Part shown: piece after piece, positions 41,375 to 54,489 of the stretch | Numbering within the stretch: the first letter of the stretch is position 1 | Layout of the letters: every line of letters starts with the position of its first letter | From: Myrmaecium sp. VS I D KN 1 | Taxonomy: Eukaryota > Ascomycota > Dothideomycetes > Valsariales > Valsariaceae | Length of the DNA: 64,000 nt | Direction: 5' to 3' | NCBI GenBank assembly: GCA_019775845.1 | Contig: JADQAV010000002.1 | Location: 124,001-188,000, forward strand | Notes under the pieces: generated by a model | Databases searched by the model: none | What the model was told of the DNA's origin: nothing | Seen by the model: only the letters and a program-made list of their open reading frames with translations | Translations under genes and position numbers: made by a program

Positions 41375-44300
41375 ATGGTGAAGATCAAGAAAACGGCCAC
41401 ATCCAGGCATGAGGCGACCGTAGTAAGTGACCTCAGCGAAGGGTTTTCTTTTCTCGCACATCGTAAATGCTAACACAGCATAGTCTAGGTTCATATCAGA
41501 TTTCGCTGAGGCGACTAGCTCGATACCCCTCTATCAACTTCCCAAGCATCTGGAATCGTTTCCGACACAGTGGCCATTCCCGAGAGGTGATCTGTATCAC
41601 TGGATCCCGGTTCTGAACCGCTTCGATCGTATACTGGAGCTTTTCAATGCCGAATATGGTTTGGACAAGGGACCCCAAGTCAGACCGTTCGAGAGGAGAC
41701 TTTTGAGAAGCGGCGATGCGGAAGAGGGCGCTAAAGACCCTGCGCAAGAGACAACGAATGATGTTCTGGATACGCTGGGGATACCACCTGACGGTGATCG
41801 TCTCCTCATCCAAAATATACTGGAATTCAGCCGAGTGCTTTTGGAGAATTGCGGTAACCGGAGCTTGTACGCCAGTAGTGGACATCTGAACAATCTTCTG
41901 AATACAACGTCTCTCCCGCTCCTCAAGTTCACTCTGCGCCTCGGGCTTCGCTTATCTCAACGGTACCATGCATCCCGGCAGCGGTCTACATCCAGCCATT
42001 ACAACATCAACCTGGACAAGGTCCATAAGCTTGCCATGCCGTTTGCAAAAGGGTCAATCGCATTTTCCTCAACCTTTGCTACGCCGGCCACCAAGGGCAA
42101 GGAGAAATCATCGACAGATACGGGCGGTCGAAGGAGGCGGCAAGTGATTAATCCCGCTGAGCTTGTCTCAGTTGCTCGGGCCGAAGAGGGCACGCCCTTG
42201 GTGGGTGAGGAATGGGGCAGCGTGCTCGTTACTTACTACGACACGGCAAGCGCTCGAGGCGAACAGCCCCAGACAAACACTTCAGAAAGCCCTATGTCCC
42301 CAGAGTCGCCTATGTCACCTACTCCAGTCCGTAGGACGTCAAATCTCGGTCCTAATCAGACGCCGAGGCCGCATCGGACGCTGACTTCGGATGATTCTCC
42401 TACAGCAGCAAGCGCTTCCAGCACAAGGACCCGTGAAGGGCCGCATCATTCCGGACCTAGAACTCTGGAAATACCGCGTGATAAAGTTGTTGGCGCGTCT
42501 GCGTATGACCTGATCAGCAGCAGCCTGGCGCAGCTTCCGGAGAGCTCTCACTATGAGTTCCTCCAACGGTTTCGCGTGGCTACAGCTTTGAACGGTAGCA
42601 AAGAAGATCGCCAAGATATGGTCGCTATACGGTTACTTGCTATTGCAAATCTTGCCTACGCGCACACTGAGTCGACATTCCAGATCAAGGTTTCGCAGCA
42701 GGATTCGGACGAGCCGCGCCGTTTACAACTCCCTTATCAACTCTCCGAAATGGTCCAGCCCCCAGCGCCCGGTGCAGGTGAAGTGTCACGAGAGCTTGAG
42801 ACGGTCGCATTATGGACTCTTGAGGCGCTGTCAAAACACAAGTCAAAGTCAAATGACGTTTGCAGTGCCTTGAGCGTTAATGTCAACCACGGGGTGCTGT
42901 TTTACGTTGTACGCAAAGCGGTTGCCGAACTGGGCATTGAAGAATCTCCTTCTCCTCAAAGGACTACTGAAGATGAATGGCGTGATGCTTTGTTCTCCTT
43001 GCTAACGAGTCTCCCTCCTTCCCAGCCTCGGACAGGCGAAGCTATGGTGGCAGCTGGCTTGCTCGAGATCCTCGCCGAGGTTCTCAAGCTACGCACTACT
43101 AAGGCTGAAAGGAACCACCCGCGCATTCTCAACTTCCTAGACACATTTATATACAATCTTCGTGATGCCTTCCAGGCGTTTGTCAACGCAAAGGGTCTTG
43201 ATATCGTCGCAGATTTAACCGCATACGAAGTCTCATCTGCGATGGAGAAGGCGAATCAAGGAATGGGGATGCCAGACAACTTTAAGACTCAGCTCACGGA
43301 CTACCAAATACCTTTCTATCACCAACAAACCCTCAGGTGGCTCTTCAAATTCATGAACCACATGCTCTCTCACACCGGAACCAATTTCGATAGACTTCTC
43401 CGTAATCTCATCGATTCTCCGCAGCTTCTCAGCGGCTTGCGCGCCGTGATTGAGAATGCCAGCATATACGGATCCCAGGTGTGGAGCATGGCTGTCAATA
43501 TTCTCACGAATTTCATTCACAACGAACCCACCAGCTACCAAGTTATCGCAGAGGCCGGAGTAAGTAAAGCATTCTTGGAGTCCGTTACGCAGAAAGTCCT
43601 TCCGGCTCTCGACCAGGCTACCGAAGGTCAAAATGATGACTCTCCCACTGAGACTGCTGCGTCCCCTACAAACCCTGAAACTCAGTCTGAGGCTTCGGTG
43701 AATGTATCGGAAAACCTGGAGCCTCCTGCTGGCCCACTTGCTCCTGGTATCCTACCTGTAGCGGAAGCAATGTCTATCATTCCTCAAGCTTTCGGTGCAA
43801 TATGCCTGAACGGAAACGGAATGAAGTTGTTCAGGGCCTCCACGGCCCTGGAGAGCTTTTTTGAGATCTTCCTCAGTCCCAAGCATGTGAAGGCGTTGGA
43901 TGCCGATGTCGAGGTTTTGACGATCATTGGAAATTCATTCGATGAACTCGTTAGACATCATCCCCCTTTGAAGGAGAGCATCCTCCGCTCCGTCGCCACG
44001 ATGATCAGAAGAGTAGCCGACTTATGTTACCGCCGTTCTGTTGTCAAAGGTGCTGGCGCGAAGCTCTTGATTGAAGGGGAAGACGGCAGGCCCGCCGTTG
44101 CCGGTGGGCGAGCGGCCCTTCGCGGCTTACAGGGGCAGATGCACAAGGCGCTAAAGGAGGCACGAGCAGCAATCTCAGGGTCGCAGCAGGACGTCGAGAT
44201 GGAAGATGTGACTACGAACGCAGAAGCTCTACTCAGTGATGTTGTCGAGACCGAGGACCCGAAAGATGGCCCCACCAGCACTCAATACATCGGCACTGCA

Positions 44301-47300
44301 TGCCGCTTTCTCTCCGGCTTCTTCAGTCACTCCGCGCTGTGCGCGGCCTTCGTGGAAGAGCATGGCATAGAATCCATTCTAGACTTCGCTACTCTGCCAT
44401 GCTTGCCGTATGATTTCGGCGAGAACATGGCATCCAGCTCTGAACTCACCCAGGTCATCCAGCTGTTAGTCGAGCAGAAACCGCATCTCACCCTTCCATC
44501 CTTGGTTAGGCGTACCCAAGACGCTCTTGATAATCTAGAGCCCCTTCTCAACCATTCGAGCGGAGCGGCCTTCTTTGCACCCTTCACTAGCAAGTCAAGC
44601 CTCTCGTCAGAGACAAGCAGCATCCTCCCGGAGGGCACCACATTGGTTAAAGCACTTGTTTCGGTGCATACCTTGTGCAAGGCTCTATCAGACACCTTTC
44701 AGGGACAGATGTATGCCCACCGCAGTGCTCATAACCTGTTGACCCAGGTGAATCTCACTGATGCGTACCTGCGTCTTGTAGACTCCCTTGGTCGCCTGAA
44801 TCGTACTTGCCTTTGGGAAGAACTTCTTTTGCAGAAGAACATGTCGGCTGAGTGGGAAAAAGCGACACGCGTCAAAAGCGACGGCTTTGGTACTCATGAA
44901 GCTGACCATGTTCTCCACTTACAAAACGAAGAGAGCCCGGCGGAACAGGATGGAGCAGCTGTAGCAATTTCTGAGGGTAACACTGAAGTTCCAGGAGCGA
45001 CAGATGCAAGCCAGGCTCCTCCGTCTCCTCAGAATCGTCCTTCAGAGACCCACAGCACACCGGACACAAGCGAGGGTTCTCCTCTGGATGTTCGCAGTGT
45101 ATACTTCAAGAACACCCAGGTTCTGCGCTATCTGCTGAGTAAGCTTCCTATGGCAATCCATCCATTCCTGCAGGCACTTGGAAAGTCCGTCCTCTCTCGG
45201 CGTACCAGCGATTTGTATCAGAAGCAATGCGCCAACAGTATAGCCGAAAAATTGGCGAAGGCTGCCATCGACCAGCTAACGTTCGAACATCCTAAGACAT
45301 CTGAGTCTACCAAGGATCGTTTCGCCTATTGGATATGCGCGCTGTCAACTGTCTTCCAACTGCTGATGGATAATGGGGTGGATCGGGGCTTCGCTCAGGC
45401 CCTCACCATGGTTCTTCAGTCCTTCAAATCACAGGGCGGATTTACCATAATTGGGGAAATACTCAACGCGTTTGTGGATGAAGCAATGTCTCTCCCATCT
45501 TCCCGTGATAATGGCGATACGCTTCAACCAAATGAGGCCACCGAGGCCCGCGTGAGCATGGCGGGAATCAAGATTATCCTGGACTTCTTCGGTCAGGTCA
45601 CAAACTCTAAGTTTATCAATGACTCCACCCAAACTCAGGCTATGCATCACCGTGACAGGGATCGCGAGAGGCCTGACTTCTTCTCAACCCCGCAATTCCT
45701 AGTCGAGCTGCGGTTGGCTACTATCGAGCCTGTGCGGAAGATTTGGGACTCGGACGTTGTAGACAAACTCAATACTGGGACCGTCAAAGCGTTGCTGAGA
45801 TATCTCAAGCAGACGCTTGAGGGCGAGGGCGAAAACGGCGCGTTCAGGCTTGATGACCGGCCCCAAGTGCGGATCAAATCTGCGTGGAAGCCATGGAAGC
45901 CTAGGAATTCTGAAAACATCAATCGGCTGAAGGCAGCAGATTACGACGACGAACTCATCATGGAGGCCCTGTATCGTTGTTATGATAACGCAGCTTTAGC
46001 CCGCGAATACTGCGCAGCTCAGTCCCGTAATTCGCGCATGCCCAGGAACCCAATTCCTCTTGAGGAACGGCCCACGCAGTCCAACGATACAGTTACTGGC
46101 TCTGGCTCGCCACCGATCGGAAGTACATCTACTGGAGATGTACCAGCTGGGTCTTTACTCATGAATGAACCTGGTAATGGATTCGAGGGCACGGCCGTTG
46201 CACTTCAACTTCTTGCGAATGCGGCCGCAAGCGCAAATCCTCTTAGCCATCCATCTTCAGCAAACCCATCCACGGATCACATCAGTGAAGCTGTAGAGTA
46301 TGTGACCCTCGATGACCTGAATGATCAACGGGAGGAAATGCGCCTTGAGCTCGTCGATAAATGTCTGAATATTCTGCGTGTCCACGAGGAAGTCTCTTTC
46401 GAGTTGGCCGATCTCATTTTTGCCTCCATAGTACAGATGGATCATGTGCGTGACAGCGTTCATGCAGAGGTTACAGAAACCCTGGTTCGTACTCTGCTCT
46501 CCTTGCAAACGGATGACCTTCGGGAGAACGGCAAAAAGATTGCGTCTTATGCACACCTCCTTGCGCTTGTCATCCAGGATGATTCGCTTTTCAAGGCGAG
46601 TGTAGATGACCTACAGAGCAATTTCGGAACTTTGCTCGAATTCATCAAGATTCCCGATCGAAGCCAAGACGAAAGCGCGCCCTGGGTTGCAAATGTGCTT
46701 TTGATCATCGAAAAATTCCTCGCTGAAGATGCTCAACCGAAGCTAATCAGATGGTCTCCGCCTTCCGTCGAAACTGCCGCAGTCGATGAAGATATTGCTG
46801 AGCTTCCCAAGCCGCTAATATCGGATGAGGACAAGTCGCGGCTGTTCGATGCCTTACTGGAGATCCTCCCGCGCATAGGGAAAGATGATGCACTTGCTCT
46901 GTCTGTAGTACGTGTGCTAGTTATTCTAACCCGCAACCGCGAGATCGCTCGTCGACTGGGTGAGAGGCGTAATCTGTCTCGACTTTTCGTTGCTGTCAAG
47001 CAGATTGCCGGCGTGTCGAGCCAGCGTCTCCAAAACTCGTTCATGCTTATTTTGCGCCATTTGATTGAAGATGACGATACCATCAGGCAGATTATGAAAA
47101 CCGAGATCTTGGAGAAATTCGAGAACATCGAACGCCGATCTATCGACACCACCGCGTACACACGTCAAATGTGTCATCTCGCCATTCGCTCGCCAACAAT
47201 CTTTGTTGAGGTGACGAATGCTACATTGACTCTTCCCCGCTTTGACTCCAATCAGCGGCCACAGGTTCTAGCGCTCAAGAAGGAGCAGAAGGCAGAGGAA

Positions 47301-50300
47301 AGCAGCGCGACCAAGGAGCCTTCGCAAGAATCAGTCAAGCCCTCCACGGAAGCGAGTGTTGTTGCCGAGGATCAGAAGCCTAAGGAAGTCAGGCACCCTA
47401 CTGTCGAGCATCCTGACGGAGTGATCCATTTCTTGCTCTCTGAGCTACTGACATACAAAGATGTCGAGGACAAACCTGTGCCGACAGCTGTTGAAAAGGA
47501 GAAAGAGCCTACGCCTGCGGTGGACGCTGATATGGCCAATGGCGATGAAAGCACTCCAGCACCCTCAACAGAATCTGGAAATCCCTCCGAGGTACGAAAG
47601 CCGGAAAAGGTCGAGTTCAAGTCAGAACAGCATCCGATATTTGTCTATCGTTGCTTCCTGCTCCAGTGTCTCGCTGAACTTCTCCAATCCTATAATCGAA
47701 CCAAGATCGAATTCATCAACTTCTCGCGGAAGGCGGACCCGCGCGCCATGACACCATCAAAGCCTCGTTCCGGTGTTCTTAACTATCTGTTGAATGCTCT
47801 CGTTCCGATCGGCACGCTTGCACACTCCGATGACCTTGCTTATAAGAAGAAGGCTCAAATCTCGAACTGGGCGATGTCGGTGGTTGTTGCTCTTTGTGCA
47901 AAGACTGGAGAGCACCATATTCCGAAGAATCGGGAAGCCCGTGAACAGGAGGAAGACTCTGACCTTCTTTATATCCGACGTTTCGTCCTCGAGCATGGGC
48001 TGAAGGCTTACAAAGATGCTATGTCATCGGCTGATCCGCTTGATCTCAAATATTCTCGTCTTCTTAACCTGGCAGAGTTGTTCCAGAGGATCCTTGCAGG
48101 CAAAGCATCTTCGAGCAATAATCAAGCCGCCATGACCAGTCTGATGCTATCACAGGAACAGATCGCGAAGATCATGTATGAGAAGAACTTCATTTCAACT
48201 TTGACGAGCTCAATTGCGGATATTGACCTCAACTTCCCCAATGCCAAGCGCGCCGTTAAGTATATCCTGCGTCCTCTTCGAACTCTGACCCAATCTGCGT
48301 TGAAGCTCTCAGCACAGTCTGAAATTCCCGTCCCGCCCGGTCAAACCGAGGACGACCAAATCTCTACGGCAAGCTCTGGTTCCGATATTGAAGAAGATCG
48401 TGAGGAGACTCCGGACCTGTTCCGCAATTCGACTTTAGCAATGTTTGAGCCGCCTCGTGAGGACGAGTCTGACGATGAGGACGACGATGAGGAAGACGAG
48501 GACGGCATATATGGGGATGAATATGGCGACGATATGGATTATGATGAAGAAGACATGGAGCTCGATGAGCACGCTGACGAAGACGTTGTGAGCGATGTCG
48601 AAGAAGACATGGGCCCAATTGAAGGTCTGCCTGGCGATGTCGGAATGGACGTTGAAGTCATTGTCGATGAAGATCAGCACGGCTTGACCGACGACCCGGA
48701 CGACTCGGACGACATGGATGAGGATGAAGACGACGAAGACGATGAGGATGATGAAGGCGATGACGAAGATATCGAGGACATCATGGATGAAATGGAAGCT
48801 GATGAAGAAGGGGGGAGCCTTATGGGGGCTGAGGATGAAGAGTGGGCTAGCGAGGGAAATGAGGATGAAGAATATATCATTGAGGAGGATCATGATCATG
48901 ACGATGGCCGCCCAGAGGGAGCGTTCGACAATCTAGTGCGAGTACTCGAAGGCCAAGGACCTCGAGAATTGCTCGGCCATCTTGAGGATGCTGATGCCCA
49001 TCTGGATCCCGACCAAGATGAATATGTGGATGAGGACGATATGCCGGACGATGGTAAGCAGCTAAGAACGGAAATTGCTTGACCCTGTGCTAATGCTCTC
49101 TCTTAGAAGAAGATGATGAAGAAGACTACGCTGATGAGGAGCTTCACTATGATCTTTTCCAACCCGGTCTCGAGGATGATGACGAAGGCATGGGTGGGGG
49201 TTGGGGCTGGGAGATCGACCGACCAACAATTATCGGCACACACCGTGGCCACCACCACCATCACCACCGCGGAATGAGCTCTTGGATGTTTCCTACTGGC
49301 GGTGATCGCATTCTTGGTAAGTCAATTTCTATTTTCCTTTCCCAACCTCTTTAACCACTGACCACCCTCAAAAAGCGGCCTCTTATCGCTCACATCGTCC
49401 AGCAGGTGGCAACCGCACACAAGATGATGGCATCAACCCGCTTCTGCAACATCCCGGTCGCTCGGCTAGCTCTGCTGCACCTGGTCGCGCCCGTGGAGCC
49501 ATGGGTGGTGAGCTGGCGGGGCCAATGGACACAATGCAGCCTGGCCGCCTGTTCGGCGGCAACGGTCCCGTCTCCTTCATCAGCAATATTCTGAATGTAA
49601 TGGGCCATTCTCCAGCGCTTCATCAGGGCGGAGCATTGCATTTCTCGTTTGGCCCGGGTGTACCTGGAGGCGCAGTACATATGGCCGATCTCCGGCAGTT
49701 CCGCCGTAGTGACGCGCTCGCATCTCGTCCCTCGAACGACCTGGCCGCGATTGGCTCGTTTGTAGTACAGAATACTCCTTTCCGGTGGCAAGAAGAGGCT
49801 CGACTCCTTTATGGCGCGCATGCTCTTGAGAAGGCCCAGCGAGTCATTAACTCTCTCTTCAAGATCATGGTGCCCCCCGCAATCGAGGCTGCCAAGGCTC
49901 GGGCCAAGAAGGAGCAAGAGGAAGAAATCGCACGCCGTAAGGAAGAAGAAGAGCGCAAAGAACGCGAACGAAAGGAGCGAGAGGAGCGCGAAGCCAATGA
50001 AAAGAAAGAGCATGAAGAGCGTGAAGCTAGGGAGGCTGAAGAGGCTGCTGCTCGTGATCGTGAACAGGCTGAATCCCAGCAAGGTCTTGCGACAGCTAAC
50101 GCCCCCGAAGTTACTACTGGAGACCAACCGATGGAAGGTGTTCAGCCTACCCAGCAGTCCAGTGCGACCAGCGCCGGAACAGCCGAATCGACTCAGCGTA
50201 TCACAACTGTTATACGTGGCCGCGAATTCGATCTGACCGGCTTGGGTGTGGACCTGGATTACCTTCAGGAAATTCCAGAAGAATTCCGCGAGGAAGTCCT

Positions 50301-53300
50301 GATGCAACAGGTGCAACAACAACGCTCCCAAGCCGCACAGGCGGCTCAGTCCGGAGACGAACCTACCGACATCAGTCGTGAATTCCTAGACGCTCTACCC
50401 CCTGATCTACGAGAAGAGCTTCTTGCACAGGAAGCTACTGAGCGCCGCCGTCGCGAACGTAGCGAACAACGGCGCCGTGCTGCTACAGAAAACAATGATG
50501 CTACCGCCAGAGCCGAAGATATGGATCCAGCAAGCTTTCTCGCATCCCTTGATCCTGCCCTTCGTCAAGCCGTCCTCATGGAACAGGATGATGATATGCT
50601 TGCGCAACTTCCCCCGGAAATTGCAGTCGAGGCAAGAGCACTTGCAGGCGATCGTCGTTTGAACCAGCTGAATGATTATCTTCCTCGTGTTGGTCGAGCT
50701 GCGCGCCCTGGCACGCAAGATCAGCTCGATGAACAAGCGAGCAAAAAGCCGAAGCAGAACAGGGCCGCTGTTCAAATGCTGGATAAAGCAGGCGTGGCAA
50801 CTCTTTTACGTTTGATGTTCGTCCCACAACAAGGCAGCGCCCGAACAAGCCTGCTGGGTGTCCTGAAAGACATCTGTGAAAATCGTCAGAATCGCGCAGA
50901 GGTCATATCCATTCTGCTCTCAATACTCCAGGATGGCAGTGCGGATGTCAACGCCATCGAACGAAGCTTTGCTCAGCTATCTCTTCGCGCGAAGCAACCA
51001 GCACCACAAAAGCCTCCCCAAACGCCTAAGAGGACTCTGACTGGACAATTTCCCAACAGTTTAGACATGTCACCTCTCATGGTTGTGCAGCAATGTCTTT
51101 CCACGCTTTTATACCTCACTTCTTCAAATCCGCATATGGCATCTTTCTTCCTCTCCGAGCATGAAACCTCGGTTGGCTTCAAATCCCGCGCTACACGCAA
51201 GGGCAAAGGCAAGGAGACGAAAGCTAGCCGATTCCCTCTGAATGCCCTTATGAGTCTGCTCAACCGCAAGCTCATTATTGAGAGCTCATCCGTCATGGAG
51301 CTTCTTGCTGCCTTACTCGAGAAGATCACCAGCCCGCTGAATGCATTGTTAAGAAAAGACAGGGAAAAGGCGGTTGAAGAGGAGTCCAGCGACGCAGCTC
51401 CGGCGCCCGCTAGACCGGACAATAGCACAGAAACGGAGCCTGCCGATGTTGATGCACCAGCCGCCCCTGAAGTTGCTGCCGAGCAATCTTCTGCTGCCGC
51501 TGCGGATGAGAACACGGACGACGCTAAGCAAGAATCGGCCGCGAACGCAAAGCCTACTAAGTCTCGCAACCTGGTCCCTCCAGAAGTGCCTGATTACAAT
51601 TTACGACTTGTGGTCCACATCCTTGCAGCTCGCGAATGTAGCAGCAAGACGTTCAGAGATACTTTGACCGTAATCAACAACTTGTCGGCAATTCCAGGCG
51701 CCAAAGAAATATTCGGTAAAGAACTTGTCAAGGAAGCAGAAGCACTTGGGCAGCTTATACTGCAAGATCTCCAAGACCTGAACGAACAGATCTCCAAGGC
51801 CAAGTCAGGCACCGACGTACAGGGAATGGCTCTCTCCAAGTTTTCGCCTGCCAGTTCCGATCAAACAAAACTCCTGCGTGTTCTTACCGCTCTCGACTAT
51901 CTATTTGACCCCAAGCGTTCTGAATCCGCGGATAAGCCCTCTAGCACAGCTCTAGAAGGTCTGGCACCGGCGCAGAAAGAAGACATTCTTACGACGCTCT
52001 ATGAGAATTCCACCTTTGGTCTTCTCTGGATCAGGCTCAGCGACTGCCTGACAGCCATCCGTCAAAGGGGTAACATGTTTAATGTCGCAACCATTCTTCT
52101 GCCGCTTATCGAGGTTCTGATGGTTGTTTGCAAAAACACGACCCTCAAGGATGTACCGTTGTCGAAGGCTACGCAAAAGGAATTTGCATTGTCTAGTCCG
52201 CCACCCGAGTCCCGTATGGAGAACCTCTTCTTTAGGTTTACGGAAGACCACCGCAAAGTACTCAATGAATTGGTCCGCCACAACCCTAAGTTAATGAGCG
52301 GCTCCTTTTCCCTACTTGTCAAGAATTCCAAGGTACTGGAGTTTGACAACAAGCGGAATTACTTCAGTAGGAGGCTACATAGCCGTGGATCTGAAACGCG
52401 ACACGCCCATCCGCCGCTGCAGCTTTCTGTTCGCCGGGACCAAGTCTTCCTTGATTCATTCAAGTCGCTTTACTTCAAGAGCGGCGACGAGATGAAATAT
52501 GGCAAGCTCTCTATCCGCTTCCATGGCGAGGAGGGCGTCGATGCGGGTGGTGTCACTCGTGAATGGTTCCAAGTGCTTTCTCGTCAAATGTTCAATCCCG
52601 ACTATGCATTGTTTGTGCCTGTTGCCTCTGATCGCACGACCTTCCACCCCAACAAGCTCAGCGCTGTCAATCAAGAGCACCTTTTGTTCTTCAAGTTTAT
52701 CGGACGTATCATAGGAAAGGCCCTCTACGAAGGCCGTGTCCTGGACTGCCACTTCAGCAGGGCTGTCTACAAGCGCATACTTGGCAAGCCTGTCAGCATC
52801 AAGGACATGGAGACTCTCGATCTGGATTACTACAAATCTCTCCTCTGGATGCTCGAGAACGATATCACTGACATCATCACCGAGACCTTTTCTGTGGAAA
52901 ATGAGGCCTTTGGTGAGATACAGATAGTGGATCTGATCGAAAATGGACGCAACATCCCTGTGACGGAGGAGAATAAACATGAGTACGTCCGCCTGGTTGT
53001 CGAGTACAAGCTCACGGGATCCGTGCACGAGCAACTTGAACATTTCCTCAAGGGATTCCATGAAATTGTTCCTGCGGAACTTGTCTCCATCTTCAACGAG
53101 CAAGAACTCGAGCTCCTCATTTCTGGTCTCCCTGATATCGATGTTGATGACTGGAAGAACAATACCGAGTATCACAATTACACCGCAGCTTCCCCGCAGA
53201 TCCAATGGTTCTGGCGAGCAGTGCGATCCTTTGACAAGGAGGAGCGAGCCAAGCTTTTGCAGTTCGTGACGGGAACCAGCAAAGTCCCTCTGAATGGATT

Positions 53301-53493
53301 CAAAGAGCTCGAAGGCATGAACGGGTTCAGCCGGTTCAACATCCACAGAGATTACGGCAGTAAGGACAGATTGCCGAGTTCGCACACTTGCTTTAACCAG
53401 CTTGACCTACCCGAATATGATAGCTACGAAATTCTGCGGCAGCAGCTCTACACGGCCATGACAGCTGGTAGCGAGTACTTCGGCTTCGCGTAA
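41375..53493 (+). CDS. TOM1: giant HECT-type E3 ubiquitin ligase (Tom1/HUWE1)
   Basis: Exons 41375-41422, 41484-49053, 49107-49316 and 49403-53493 give 3,972 residues; all phases agree. The start MVKIKKTATSRHEATV and the segment WPFPRGDLYHWIPVLNRFD are those of Tom1/HUWE1. An armadillo-type N-terminal half (DUF908, DUF913 regions, about residues 80-1100) is followed by a long helical middle. Then come a very acidic stretch (about residues 2340-2540), a His cluster in exon 3, a charged helix (about 2720-2790), repeated LDALPPDLREELL-type ubiquitin-binding motifs (DUF4414, about 2850-2990) and the C-terminal HECT domain. The HECT domain shows DAGGVTREWF and LFFKFIGRIIGKALYEGR, and the catalytic Cys is at residue 3939 (HTCFNQLDLP). 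The enzyme ubiquitylates misfolded and unassembled proteins and histones. Confidence 0.96.
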
Positions 53494-54489
53494 TCCTGGA
53501 CCGAAATTCCTCTTCCCCCTGTTGGCCTGCTTTGCGTCAGCCAATATTGGGTCTTCCGATGCTCGATTCATGGTCTCTGTGGATTTGACATCTTTCCTGA
53601 AGTTTTCAGGTAGGAAGATCCCGCCAAAATTTTGCGCCTAGGGATATGGGTGGCGTTCTTTGTTCTAGTTCCTGCTTCCATCATTATCCTCTCTTTTTTC
53701 TTACGAGTCTTACGAGGGAATACCGGCAGCCCTAGTTTGCTACTTGTGTGATAAATTGACCTCTTCCTCGGGGCACCAGCGCATCGATTACATAAAAGGA
53801 GGGTCGTACAGAGATTGGATTCGAGGCTTTTCCCGCAACTCGCGCGGGGGGCGAGATCACAGTGAAGCTGCGAAGTGCAGGTCGCAGATATCTCTGTGCT
53901 CGCCGCCAGCAAGGAGATCATGGGATTAGCAATGGCCTGGATGATAATCTGCTGCAGTAGGTAGATTCAATAGACCTTTATCTTGTTTTCTATCGTTTGC
54001 CTTTAAGTTCTGGGTCCTTCCTACTTTGGTGTCTTGTGAAACATTAAACTTCCCCCCATTCGTTGCATCACCGAGGCACCTTGGTGGTGTTGGTGGCACT
54101 GTACAAGCTGAACTGGCGTATCTTCAGCCACAATCCTTCCTCTTGGCCCCCATAAGCAGAGGCTAAATATAGAGGGGGTATTTATTGTATCTGTTATCCA
54201 TGCTTTTCACCTTCATTCTAGGCCACTTTTTCAAGCCGGTAAATTGTACTGGATTTCGCTTTTCCACCTGAGCGCAAAGACTTTTGAACTGCCCTAATCT
54301 GCTCTCAATCTCAGATTGATATACTTTTGACCGGTCTAATCATTAGCCCACATTGTCACGCGGCATTGTCTGTGGTCGGCGAACGTCTGACCTGGAGACG
54401 TGTGCTAGCGTACGGCGCAGACGTTGAACTTCCTCAGCGCTTAGCCCTTGACAACCCAATCCATCAGCTTCACTCGCTTCCAGTATACG
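53494..54489. other. 996-bp intergenic region
   Basis: 3' region of TOM1 and promoter of the glycoprotein gene. AT-rich, with a TAAATATAG...TATTTATTG stretch near 54165. No open frame or RNA gene is supported. Confidence 0.5.

Noticed and set aside
45880-46040. Possible UBA domain in Tom1
   Set aside because: The helices are there, but the MGF-type loop of UBA domains is not visible.
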